Shown piece after piece: positions 17,829-27,589 of a stretch of DNA of 64,000 bases. Position 1 is the stretch's first letter. Each line of letters starts with the position of its first letter. Both the position numbers and the translations under genes were made by a program. Origin of the DNA: Biomaibacter acetigenes (GTDB lineage: Bacteria > Bacillota > Thermosediminibacteria > Thermosediminibacterales > Tepidanaerobacteraceae). The stretch spans positions 2,604,001 to 2,668,000 of the forward strand of contig NZ_CP033169.1 in assembly GCF_003691585.1 (NCBI RefSeq), read 5' to 3'. The notes under the pieces were generated by a model, which had not been told where the DNA came from, ran no database searches, and saw only the letters and a list, made by a program, of their open reading frames with translations.

Positions 17829-19210
17829 TATTTTTTATCAATCCTTTCTTTAGCAACCGCAATCTCTTTTATATAGTCATAAATACCAGTATCCCCATCG
17901 TATATGGGTGAACCCAATTTTATATATTTTTTGTCAATAAACCCTTTAAAAGCATTTCGAGCATCGATAATAACTCTTGCTTCTTCAACAATTTTTTCAT
18001 AATCATAACAGGAATGGTCAGTGCATAAAATAACACAGTCATATATTGACAAAGTTTTATAATTCAATTCAAATGACTTAACTATATTTCCTTTTTCATC
18101 CATAAACTCTACGGCATAGGGATCATTGTAATCCAAAATTGCACCTTGTTCTTTTAACATCCTGTATATTTCTAACGAGGGGGACTCCCTTATATCATCT
18201 ATATCCTTTTTGTATGCCATGCCCAGCAATAATATCTTAGAACCATTTATACATTTTTTATATCTATTTAATACTTCACTTACCTTTGTTACTACATATC
18301 TTGGCATATTGCCATTTATATCGCTGGCAAGTTCTATAAATTTATTATAAAAATCATATGTCTTGGCTTTCCATGATAAATATTGAGGATCCAGTGGTAT
18401 ACAATGCCCGCCGATTCCCGGGCCGGGATAAAAAGGCATGAAGCCAAAAGGCTTAGTAGCAGCGGCATCTACAACTTCCCAGATATCGATACCCATCCTA
18501 TCGCACATCATCGCAAGCTCATTCACCAATCCTATATTCACAGCCCTAAATGTATTTTCCAATAGCTTTACCATTTCAGCCACCTTAGTAGATGAAACAG
18601 GGATTACAGTATCTATAGCACTACTGTATAAAAGATATGCGAGTTCCAGACACTTTTTTGTAACACCACCGATAACCTTCGGCGTATTTTTAGTATTGTA
18701 CTTTTTATTGCCGGGGTCTACTCTCTCGGGTGAAAAACATAAATAAAAATCTTCCCCAACTTTATACCCCATACTTTCTATTTCTTTTTGAACCAATTCT
18801 TCAGTTGTACCCGGATATGTAGTACTCTCCAACACTATTAATAAATCCTTATGAAAATATTTTTTTATTTCATTTACTGCATTTACTATGTATGATATAT
18901 CGGGATCTTTAGTCTTTCTCAATGGAGTCGGCACACATATGCTCAAAGTATCTACTTCTGATATTTTGCTAAAATCCGTAGTAGGTATTAATTTACCTTC
19001 ATCAACATATTTTTTTACAATATCAGATTGAACATCCAATACATAAGATTGACCATGTAATAATGAATCTATCTTTTTTTCATTAACATCAAAACCTATA
19101 ACCTTATATCCTGCGTTGACAAATTCAATCGCTAAAGGTAGACCCACATAACCCAAACCTATGATACCAACAATAGCTTGCTTAGAGATAATTTTTTGTT
19201 TTAATGTCAT
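17828..19210 (-). CDS. Nucleotide-sugar dehydrogenase (WbpA/WecC/TviB type)
   Basis: A 460-residue UDP-sugar 6-dehydrogenase with the NAD motif GLGYVGLPLA, SICVPTPLRKTKDPD, a VLESTTYPGTTEE segment and the catalytic region PGPGIGGHCIPLDP with its Cys. It oxidises C6 of a UDP-hexose or UDP-HexNAc to the uronate using NAD+. The resemblance is to UDP-N-acetyl-hexosamine dehydrogenases rather than to UDP-glucose dehydrogenase. It overlaps the next epimerase gene by one base. Confidence 0.9.
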   Translation of the reverse strand: MTLKQKIISKQAIVGIIGLGYVGLPLAIEFVNAGYKVIGFDVNEKKIDSLLHGQSYVLDVQSDIVKKYVDEGKLIPTTDFSKISEVDTLSICVPTPLRKTKDPDISYIVNAVNEIKKYFHKDLLIVLESTTYPGTTEELVQKEIESMGYKVGEDFYLCFSPERVDPGNKKYNTKNTPKVIGGVTKKCLELAYLLYSSAIDTVIPVSSTKVAEMVKLLENTFRAVNIGLVNELAMMCDRMGIDIWEVVDAAATKPFGFMPFYPGPGIGGHCIPLDPQYLSWKAKTYDFYNKFIELASDINGNMPRYVVTKVSEVLNRYKKCINGSKILLLGMAYKKDIDDIRESPSLEIYRMLKEQGAILDYNDPYAVEFMDEKGNIVKSFELNYKTLSIYDCVILCTDHSCYDYEKIVEEARVIIDARNAFKGFIDKKYIKLGSPIYDGDTGIYDYIKEIAVAKERIDKK

Positions 19211-19237
19211 AATAATGCCCTCTCATCAATTTTTAAG

Positions 19238-20080
19238 TCAATTTTTTAGAAATGACAGATATTCATTTAAACCCTCTTCCCAATCCCTCAACTTATAATC
19301 AAATCTCAACCTCAAAACATAATTATCAAGTACCGAATATTTAGGCCTCGTGGCAGGAGCATTGTATTCTTCTGTGGTTATAGGTTCGACTTTCATATTT
19401 ATATTCGTTATTTTGAATATATTTTTTGCAAAATCATACCATGTAGTGTCACCATTATTTGTCATATGGTAAGTTCCATACGCACCAGTCTTAATGAGAA
19501 AATGAATCCCTTTTGCAAGATCTTTTGTATAAGTTGGCGTACCCCATTGATCATTTACAACTTTTATTACTTCCTTTTCTTTAGAAAGCCTTAACATGGT
19601 TTTGACAAAATTATTACCATTTATTCCATACAGCCAGGATGTCCTTACTATATAATGCTTATCTAATATTTCTTTGACTATATTCTCACCTGCTAGTTTA
19701 CTTTTGCCATACACATTCAATGGATTAGGTGCATCAAATTCATTATAAGGTTTTCCTTTTGTTCCATCAAATACATAATCTGTGGATATATATACCATTT
19801 TAGCACCGATATCGCTGCAAATTGATGCAATATTGCCAGCACCTATTGCATTTACTTTATAGGTTAAATCAACATTTTTTTCCGAATCATCAACTTTTGT
19901 ATATGCTGCACAGTGAATTACTATATCCGGCTTATATTCTTTTATAAATTTATGCGTGCTTTCTATATCCGATATATCGAAATCACTACAGCCAGTTGCG
20001 ATAACCTCGTCTTTATCTTTTATCAATTCATATAGGTCATATCCCAATTGGCCAGTCTTACCTGTAATAAGTATTCTCAA
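19238..20080 (-). CDS. rfbD: dTDP-4-dehydrorhamnose reductase
   Basis: A 280-residue enzyme of the RmlD family: ILITGKTGQLGYDL, HCAAYTKVDDSE, a VYISTDYVFDG segment and the catalytic NVYGKSKLAGE. It makes dTDP-L-rhamnose by NAD(P)H reduction, the last step of the pathway encoded by rfbA-C-B-D here. TTG start at 20080 after AGGTAGGTG, ten bases after the rfbB stop. Confidence 0.92.
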   Translation of the reverse strand: MRILITGKTGQLGYDLYELIKDKDEVIATGCSDFDISDIESTHKFIKEYKPDIVIHCAAYTKVDDSEKNVDLTYKVNAIGAGNIASICSDIGAKMVYISTDYVFDGTKGKPYNEFDAPNPLNVYGKSKLAGENIVKEILDKHYIVRTSWLYGINGNNFVKTMLRLSKEKEVIKVVNDQWGTPTYTKDLAKGIHFLIKTGAYGTYHMTNNGDTTWYDFAKNIFKITNINMKVEPITTEEYNAPATRPKYSVLDNYVLRLRFDYKLRDWEEGLNEYLSFLKN

Positions 20081-20089
20081 TTGCTACAC

Positions 20090-21095
20090 CTACCTGTTTG
20101 CATACATCTTTTCATAATAATTCCGATATTCCCCCGATATAATTTTTTTCCACCAATCTATATTCTCAAGATACCAGCTAATCGTCTTTTTCATGCCTTC
20201 TTCAAATTTATACTCCGGTTTCCAGCCCAGTTCTTTCTGAATCTTTGTAGAGTCTATAGCATACCTTCTGTCATGTCCGGGCCTATCCTTTACATATTTT
20301 ATCAATGATTCCGGCTTACCCAGCTCCCTTAATATTAATTTAACTATCTCGATATTCGCTTTTTCATTGTTGCCGCCAATGTTATATACCTCTCCGTTTT
20401 TTCCTTCATGTAATACCATGTCAATCGCCCTACAATGGTCTTCCACATAAAGCCAATCTCTTACATTTAACCCATCTCCATAGACAGGTAATTCTTTATC
20501 ATGTAATGAGTTTATTATCATAAGGGGTATGAGCTTTTCCGGAAATTGATAGGGCCCATAGTTATTTGAACACCTTGTTATATTGATAGGCAATCCATAT
20601 GTATGATGATAAGCTTTTGTCAGCATATCGGCAGAAGCCTTGCTTGCAGAATATGGGCTGTTGGAGAAAGTGGTGTGTCTTCCGTAAAATAACCTGTTTC
20701 ATCAAGAGACCCATATACTTCATCAGTAGATATCTGGAGATATTTTTTTACGCCGTATTTTCTAGATGCATCGAGAAGGATCTGAGTGCCAATGATATTT
20801 GTTTAAGAAATATACCCGGGTCTACTATACTCCTGTCCACATGAGATTCGGCCGCAAAGTTTACTACATATTCTATTCCCGCCTCAAATATTTCTTCTAC
20901 CTTATCTCTATCAGTTATATCGCCTTTAATAAATGAATAATTGGGATTATCCTCTATATCTTTGAGATTTTCAAGATTGCCGGCATATGTGAGCTTATCT
21001 AAATTTACTATTTGATAATCCGCATGCCGTTTTAACATATATTTGATAAAATTACTACCTATGAATCCGGCACCGCCGGTAACTAATATCTTCAT
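20090..21095 (-). CDS. rfbB: dTDP-glucose 4,6-dehydratase (two frameshifts)
   Basis: The intact N-terminal 105 residues hold [15 protein letters not shown] and [12 protein letters not shown]. The C-terminal 178 residues hold [20 protein letters not shown] and [13 protein letters not shown]. Between them the nucleotides encode the expected dehydratase body ([32 protein letters not shown]) if one base is restored near 20803 and another near 20663. Both breaks lie in short homopolymers. It converts dTDP-glucose to the 4-keto-6-deoxy sugar. It is either a recent pseudogene or a sequencing artefact; the flanking rhamnose genes argue for the latter. Confidence 0.85.
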
Positions 21096-21104
21096 CTTTG
21101 CACC

Positions 21105-21567
21105 TCATCTATTCTTTGTCGTCCAATCAAATCCTATAGATGGATCGTCCCATGGTATCCTGTATTCATCCGGGGCCTGCGGATTATATGACATTGTAGT
21201 AAAATAAGTTATTATAGCAGGTTCATTCCCCAATACCCTATATCCGTGAGCAACTCCTGCAGGTATTAACAAAAGTATTGGATTGTGTTCTCCCATATAA
21301 AACACATTAGTCAAGCCTTTTGTTGGCGAATTTTCTCTCATATCGTATAGTACGACCTGTGCATTTCCTTTTGAAAAAACCAAAGATCATCTTGAAGCTT
21401 ATGGTAGTGAAATGCCTTTATAACACCGGGATAAGACATTGACATTGATGCTTGCCCAAATCTTTTAAGTAAATTATCGTCGTCCCTCAACACCTCCATA
21501 AAGAAGCCCCTGTCATCAACATGCTTAATAAGCTTTTTAACCTGTACTTTCTCGATTAATTATCCAT
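21105..21567 (-). CDS. rfbC: dTDP-4-dehydrorhamnose 3,5-epimerase family (two frameshifts)
   Basis: From the ATG at 21567, overlapping the rfbA stop as TAATG, the protein reads MDN then LIEKVQVKKLIKHVDDRGFF once a T is restored near 21557. A second missing T near 21374 separates AFHYHKLQDDLWFF from SKGNAQVVLYDMRENS. The remainder (LLLIPAGVAHGYRVLGNEPA) is the RmlC cupin. The His of AFHYH is in the catalytic position. About 153 residues, slightly short for RfbC but as in clostridial homologues. Confidence 0.8.
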
Positions 21568-22340
21568 TATATTAAGTCCTCCCTCTCTTTAGTGACTGCT
21601 GCATATTCTAATGCCACATTAAAGTTAAGTTCTATATTATACGATAATTCATTTGCTCTTCTTAATGACTCAAACGTACCTGCATCTGTCCATGATCCCT
21701 TCAGTATGTCGTATGTAAGCATTCCTTCTTTTATATAGGCATTATTTACATCTGTTATTTCAAGCTCTCCTCTCGCTGACGGCTTTAATGTTTTAATTAT
21801 ATCAAAAACTCTGCCGTCGTACATATATATACCTGTTACACAGTAATTGCTTTTTGGGTTTTTAGGCTTTTCTTCAATAGATACGACTTTTCCATCTTTT
21901 AATTCTGCAACACCAAATCTGTGAGGATCAGATACTTGTTTTAACAATATTTTTGCTCCTTTTTGCTGCCTTTTAAAGTTATTTACATATTCTGATATGT
22001 TATCTTCAAATATATTATCACCAAGTATTACAACGCATTTATCACCATTTACAAAATGCTCAGCTAATCCTAACGCCTGTGCTATACCTCCAGGCTGGTC
22101 TTGTATCTTATATGTAAATTCCACTCCAAATTCATAACCGCTACCTAAAAGATTAACAACACTTCCCATATGCTCCTTACCTGTGACAATAAGTATCTCC
22201 CTAATTCCCGCTTCAACAAGTCGATAAATCGGATAATAAATCATAGGATATTTGCCAACTGGTAATAAATGCTTATTCGTAACTTTTGTAAGTGGAAATA
22301 ATCTTGAGCCCGTTCCACCTGCTAAAATAACTCCTTTCAT
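21567..22340 (-). CDS. rfbA: Glucose-1-phosphate thymidylyltransferase
   Basis: A 257-residue nucleotidyltransferase with the signature GGTGSRLFPLTKVTNKHLLP at residues 8-27, VVILGDNIFEDN and SIEEKPKNPKSNYCVTGIY. It makes dTDP-glucose from dTTP and glucose-1-phosphate, the first step to dTDP-rhamnose. It lacks the C-terminal ~30 residues of enterobacterial RmlA, like many Gram-positive and archaeal forms. First of four clustered rhamnose genes. Confidence 0.92.
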   Translation of the reverse strand: MKGVILAGGTGSRLFPLTKVTNKHLLPVGKYPMIYYPIYRLVEAGIREILIVTGKEHMGSVVNLLGSGYEFGVEFTYKIQDQPGGIAQALGLAEHFVNGDKCVVILGDNIFEDNISEYVNNFKRQQKGAKILLKQVSDPHRFGVAELKDGKVVSIEEKPKNPKSNYCVTGIYMYDGRVFDIIKTLKPSARGELEITDVNNAYIKEGMLTYDILKGSWTDAGTFESLRRANELSYNIELNFNVALEYAAVTKEREDLI

Positions 22341-22377
22341 AATGTAATTCTCCTCTCTTCTTTATCTTTAAGAGCAA

Positions 22378-23438
22378 TCATATTGATTTTATTATTTTTA
22401 TCAATTTTGGAGCTGTTACTTGTATACAATAATTTTGTTCAACTAACTTCCGGCCTGCTTGACCCATTTTTAATCTTAAATTATAATCCTGATGTAGCTT
22501 TTTAAAAGCATATATCCATTCATTTATTGTATTTGCTTTAAATCCGTTGATACCATCAATAATTATTTTATTATTTATACCAACCGGCGAACCAACTACC
22601 GGGACACCGCAAGCCATATATTGTATTAATTTATATCCACATTTTCCTCTTTCCCATGGTTCATCAACTAATGGCATAATACCAACATCGAATTCCTTAA
22701 TATCTTCAACTTCTGTTTCTTCTCTCCATGGTTTAATTTCAATTGGAATATCAGATAAGTTTATCTTATTAGATCCCACAAGTATTAAGCGGAATCTAAT
22801 ATTTAAACAAATTTCCTTAAATGCATCTTGTATTAAATATAAATACTTTGATGTTGCTGGTGAACCTATCCACCCAATCTTAAAAATTTCATTATTACCT
22901 ATTCCACATTCTTTTAATTTATATCGATTTAAATCAATTACTGTTGGCAGATATTCAATTCGTCGTGCACCTGCTTTTTGAGCTCGTTCTGCTAAATAAT
23001 CATTTCCAACGATAACTACTGCTGCATTTTTCATAACTTTATCTATTTTATTTTTTAGCAAACTACGTATTATACGTTTCTTATTCAAATCATAATTATG
23101 AAAAATTGCATCATCATAATCTACAATATACGGAATTTTTAATATAGAAATTATCTCTTCCGCCCATGCAGGTAACATAGGAAACAATTCTTTTTCTATC
23201 CATAACAAATCAAATTTTTTATTTTAGTCAAATCAAATAATCTTTTAAAATAAGAATATAACACGATGTTTAACTTTTTTGCATTTTTTTCGTATAAACT
23301 TTTAATATAATCATTATTAAATAAGGGAGCTATTGTAACGTCAATACCTTCCTCTTTTAAATATGGAATATATTGATACGTTCTTACCCTGCTGCTGGCT
23401 CCAAGATTTCCATAACGGCTTAAAAGCAATACTTTCAT
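22378..23438 (-). CDS. GT4-type glycosyltransferase (one frameshift)
   Basis: It starts at ATG 23438 (MKVLLLSRYGNLGASSRVRT) behind GGAGAGAAAG. A missing A near 23214-23224 splits it into two frames. The second begins at LWIEKELFPMLPAW and ends with the donor domain (FKIGWIGSPATSKYL, EKGKCGYKLIQYMA-like CGVPVVGSPVGINN). About 353 residues. It overlaps the preceding glycosyltransferase by four bases. Transfers a sugar in repeat-unit assembly; specificity unknown. Confidence 0.8.
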
Positions 23439-24375
23439 GTAAACTTTCTCTCCTTTATTATTAAACATGGAATATCAGACCAAAGTAATCTATATGCTTT
23501 TAATGTTTCAATAATCTCAATATATTTGCCCTTTATAATTGCAAAAACGATTCTTGTTATTGGTTCAATTGTTAAGGTACAAAAAGCAAGAAGAGTTGCT
23601 GAAACCCAATTAAAATGTTTATATCCATATAAAATCCGGCTTCGCAATGAATAAAATAATCGTACATCTTTAACTTTTCTGAAGAACCTCCACCTTTATG
23701 ATACGCTTTCGTCGATGTTAAATAATAAGAACTATATCCTAATTGTTTTGCTCGATATGAAAAATCTAAATCCTCTAAATAAACAAAAAATCTTTCATCA
23801 AAACCATTTAGTTTTTCAAAAAGTTGTCTACGTACTAAAAAAAACGCACCGATTACATGATCAACAAATCTATCACTTTTATGATCCCATTCAGCCATAA
23901 AATAACTTAATTTAGGAAACAAACGATCTAAGCCAAAAATTTTTGAATTAAATTGTCCTAATGTAGGAAACCGTGCACATGTACGACTAATTTCTTTATT
24001 TTCATTAATTAGCTGTATTCCAACTATTCCAATATTTCTATTTTCAGCTTTTTCCATAAAAGCAATCGGTTTTGAAAGAGAATATTTGAAAAGAAGAGTA
24101 TCGGGATTAAGAAACAACAAATAATCTGCATTACTCTCTTTAGCGCCTTGATTGCAGGCAGCAGCAAAACCTCGATTTGTAGAATTTTTAATTATTTTTA
24201 ATGGTATATCAATTTCCTCTAACCCAAACAACGAATTATCAGATGATGCATTATCCACAACAACAACTCTATCAATCTCTAATCCATCCTTTTTAGCATT
24301 ATAAATAGACTTTAAACACTCATATAATTGTCTGCCAGAATTCCAGTTAACTATTACTATTGAAATTAATACCAT
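23435..24375 (-). CDS. GT2-family glycosyltransferase, rhamnosyltransferase-like (one frameshift)
   Basis: The N-terminal GT-A domain has SIVIVNWNSGRQLYECLKS, VVVVDNASSDNS, the metal-binding-type LFLNPDTLL and a FFVYLEDLDFSYRAKQLGY segment. A missing T near 23645 diverts the frame. The true C-terminus continues as LRSRILYGYKHFNWVSATLL with a membrane-associated helix and ends at 23435. The fold resembles WbbL/RfbF-type rhamnosyltransferases, consistent with the neighbouring dTDP-rhamnose genes. Confidence 0.82.
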
Positions 24376-25627
24376 TTAGCTTATGCACCTCTTGTCTCAA
24401 AATAAAATAAACAACTGGACACCAAAACATCCACTGAAATTCGAATGACTCAAGGTATGGATTTGTGGCAGATATTATTATAGTTGCTATAAAGCCAACA
24501 AACATATATCTATCAACCAAACGTAGCCATGAATGTGACTTGTTTTTAGAAACTTTAAGATATCCTCTTATAACAAATAAACTTGGTAACGAATAAACAA
24601 TAAATCCAATCAATCCTACTCGATACAAAGTAGCCAAATATAGTAATTCATATCTCCATGGAAATTCAGAATTACGAATGACCCCAACACCAACACCATG
24701 TCCGGAACCTAAGAATAAATTAGAACAAATACCTTGTATAAGTGCATTAGCTTGCAGTATTCTTTCTTGTCCTCCCATTTCCAAAATTTTACTTATATAA
24801 TTATGGACTACCATCAGAATATTAAAATTAAATATTGTAGATAACAAATAAGAACAAAACAATAAAATACCTCCTGAAATTAAATAATAAATAAAAGAGA
24901 AAAAATTAAAGCAACGCTTATGCATGCCAAATAAAATATTAAAAAAAATGCCAACAAAAAATGAAACAAACAATGCAGCTCGTCCAGAAATGATAACTGC
25001 AATTATAAAGACAAATGATATTATGAATCTTAAGAATAGATTCTTAATGATTTTGGGGGTAGAAAAAAAACCAGCAACAACAAAAGACAACGGACCTAAA
25101 ACATGCATCGTTACACCTGCAGAACCAGAAGTAAAGACCGCGTTTGGTTCTTTAATCAGCCAATTTAAAGCATGTGGACCATATAATAAAAATATTATTA
25201 AAAAAAGTGGGACTGATATGGCACCAATAAATGAAAAAGAAAAGAAAGTTTTAAAAATAAATTGAAGATTATATTTAGAAAAAACAAAACTTAAAATCAG
25301 CATCCAAATAAATGGAGCCACTATATATACAAAAATTACCTGTGGAACTGCTGCAGGGTAAGAATTGGGAAGCCCGATCAATATGTAAAAAATGGTAACA
25401 CAACTACCCATTAAACCATAGTGATGTTAATCTTCTATTAAATAATCGCATACTAAATAAGGATATAAAGCCCAAAAAAAGAAAAGTGGTATGGTGATAA
25501 ACCGAAAGGAATTTGGCACTACTACAACTAAAAAGAAAAAGACAAAAATAAACAGAGAAATTAATCGATCAAATATATAATTAGTCCACTTAGAAACATT
25601 AAAAGATGTTAAAAATACTTTTTCCAT
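24347..25627 (-). CDS. O-antigen/polysaccharide polymerase-like membrane protein (in-frame stop)
   Basis: This is a Wzy-like protein with about ten hydrophobic helices and a GSGHGVGVGV periplasmic-loop-like motif. The N-terminal 66 codons (from 25627) and the main 354-codon part (from 25411) are in one frame, separated by a single TAA at 25427-25429. It may be a nonsense mutation, an error, or two starts. It would polymerise lipid-linked repeat units on the outer face of the membrane. Its 3' end overlaps the next glycosyltransferase by 29 bases. Confidence 0.65.
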
Positions 25628-25732
25628 TATCAATTCCTTCTCACTACTCTTTTTTATCTTTTTAAGATCAGTCAGTACTATTATATTTTTTAACTTTATT
25701 GTTTTTACAATCTAGCTAAGAAGACCATATCT

Positions 25733-25940
25733 TATTCATTGTCTTTATTCATTGTCTTTATTCATTGTCTTTATTCATTGTCTTTATTCATTGTCTTTCA
25801 TTCTTATTGTCTTTATTCATTGTCTTTATTCATTGTCTTTATTCATTGTCTTATTCATTGTCTTTATTCATTGTCTTTATTCATTGTCTTTGATTCATTG
25901 TCTTTATTCATTGTCTTTATTCATTGTCTTTATCCATTAT
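25733..25940. repeat. 13-bp tandem repeat array (unit TTCATTGTCTTTA)
   Basis: About fifteen head-to-tail copies of a 13-base unit, mostly identical, with three irregular units (near 25798, 25852 and 25890). It fills the gap between the polymerase-like gene and the upstream glycosyltransferase. Short open frames through it are only translations of the repeat. There are no spacers, so it is not a CRISPR array. Confidence 0.95.
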
Positions 25941-25953
25941 CATATGTCCCATA

Positions 25954-26912
25954 CTATTCCTCCGACATTGCAACCTTGCCAAGTTTTCCTTTCAAGCCAT
26001 CTTTAATTCCCATAAGAATGTATATAATTCTTTTCATCTTTTCGGAATAATCGTACAATAAAATTGCTACTACTTCCTTTGCCATTTTTATAATAAAAAA
26101 CAAAATAGCTCTCCAATCTTTAAATTCATACAGGTACGTATACAATTCATTACGTGCTATATAATAAAGTCTCCAAGGGGAATGATCCGCATATGATCGT
26201 TTTTTACCAAATCGGGGTAAGGACCTTCTTATTACTGTTTCCCTACTTCATGGTAAATAATACTTGAAGGAATATATACAATTTGAAACCCCCATCTCCT
26301 TGCCCTAAGATTATATTCATGGTCTACAAAATCTATAAAAAAGTCTTCTCTTGGTAAACCTACGTATTCAATCACATCACGTTTTATTAAAGAACCGGAA
26401 GAAATCACTGAATCTACTAATAAAGGTTTACCCGACAATATAAGTTCCTCCGAAACTTTTACTAATCTACCTCTCCAAAGGAGCGGTTGATATCTTCTAT
26501 TTGTTAACGGATTAACAGGAGAGGAAGCTAAAATCCCTATCTCGGAATAAACATTTTTTATCTCTTTAAAACTTGATATCAATTGTTCTAGAGCTGTTTT
26601 CTCAGGAAAACTATCTCCATCCAAGAGCCACACCCAATCATATCCTCTCTCGAAAGCATATTCAAGTCCTTTAGCATATCCCGCACCTACACCTAGATTA
26701 GATAGATTTCTCAATAAAGTTACCTGAGAAAATTCTTCTTCAAGCATTTGTACAGTACCATCTTTAGAAACATTATCCACTACAGCAATTTCACTCAAAG
26801 AATAAGTTTGAGATAAGAGAGCAGGAATTAACTTTCTGAGATTTTTTTTTGTATTATATGACAATACTATGGCAATTACTTTAAAACTTGTTTTTTGAGC
26901 AATAACATCCAT
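25954..26912 (-). CDS. GT2-family glycosyltransferase (one frameshift)
   Basis: The main part has VIAIVLSYNTKKNLRKLIPA, VVDNVSKDGTVQML, the DGDS-type metal motif WVWLLDGDSFPE and FIDFVDHEYNLRARRWGF. A missing A near 26240 diverts the frame at HEVGK. The expected tail then reads TVIRRSLPRFGKKRSYADHS and PWRLYYIARNELYTYLYEF to the stop at 25954. About 318 residues in all. Rhamnosyltransferase-like layout. ATG at 26912 after AGAGGTG. The tandem-repeat array lies just downstream. Confidence 0.82.
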
Positions 26913-26963
26913 AATATTTCACCTCTTCTTTTTTCGTTTTAACCTCCATACACCCAATTATCC

Positions 26964-27215
26964 TTAATTATGATTTCGTTCAATATGCTTTTTTAACCTT
27001 AAAATCCTTTGTAAAGAATCTTTATAATTAACATGTTCTTTATAATTTCGTTCAATAAATTATAATTGCTCCAAATAAACCTCTTAATCGCTCCGCTTTT
27101 CCCAAACTTAGGTTGAGTGTTCTCTGGTATTTTTTTATTTTTGCATTACTTTTCTCATTAAAATATTGCGAATTAGAATTATAGATAATTAGCTTATCAT
27201 TACTTTTAATAATTT
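26964..27215 (-). pseudogene. Degraded coding remnant
   Basis: Two overlapping frames on the minus strand read like one broken C-terminus: KYQRTLNLSLGKAERLRGLF, then ERNYKEHVNYKDSLQRILRL to a stop at 26964. No family is recognisable. The rest of the 26913-27337 gap is AT-rich with nothing evident. Confidence 0.35.
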
Positions 27216-27337
27216 GGCATAAATGGTTAATTACTCAATTTTCGCAGAGCGAAAGATAGCTGCAAACCTTGATGAATCAATAATTATAAGCAAATAAAAA
27301 TGCAAGGACCATCCTTTTTGTGATACAATGGAATTGG

Positions 27338-27583
27338 TTAAAAAAATAAAAAATACGAAGCCGTCTTCATGGATGGTTTTCCCTTGCAATATGGTGGCTT
27401 GGTGCCGTTTGCCACGGCTATGGCATGCTTTACGCCGAGGTAGGAGGCCATTTCCTCTTCAAATTGTTTTACGTTGGGGCCCATAATGAAATGACCGCTC
27501 CGTATGACTTCCGATACGGCGGTGTCTATTTCATTTTTTATGGAATCATACTGGGCTTGCAAATCTAGAAAGGGTATTTTCAA
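27338..27583 (-). pseudogene. N-terminal fragment of a DegT/DnrJ/EryC1 aminotransferase
   Basis: The first ~62 codons are a perfect DegT-family opening: MKIPFLDLQAQYDSIKNEID, SGHFIMGPNVKQFEEEMA and GVKHAIAVANGT. The frame then enters unrelated sequence and stops at 27338, so the PLP-binding domain and the rest are gone. The gene begins seven bases after the O-antigen-ligase stop. The matching C-terminus of such a gene survives at 4045-4165. Confidence 0.75.
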
Positions 27584-27589
27584 TTTATT

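Noticed and set aside
25733-25940. CRISPR array
   Set aside because: Units are directly head-to-tail with no unique spacers, and no cas gene is nearby.
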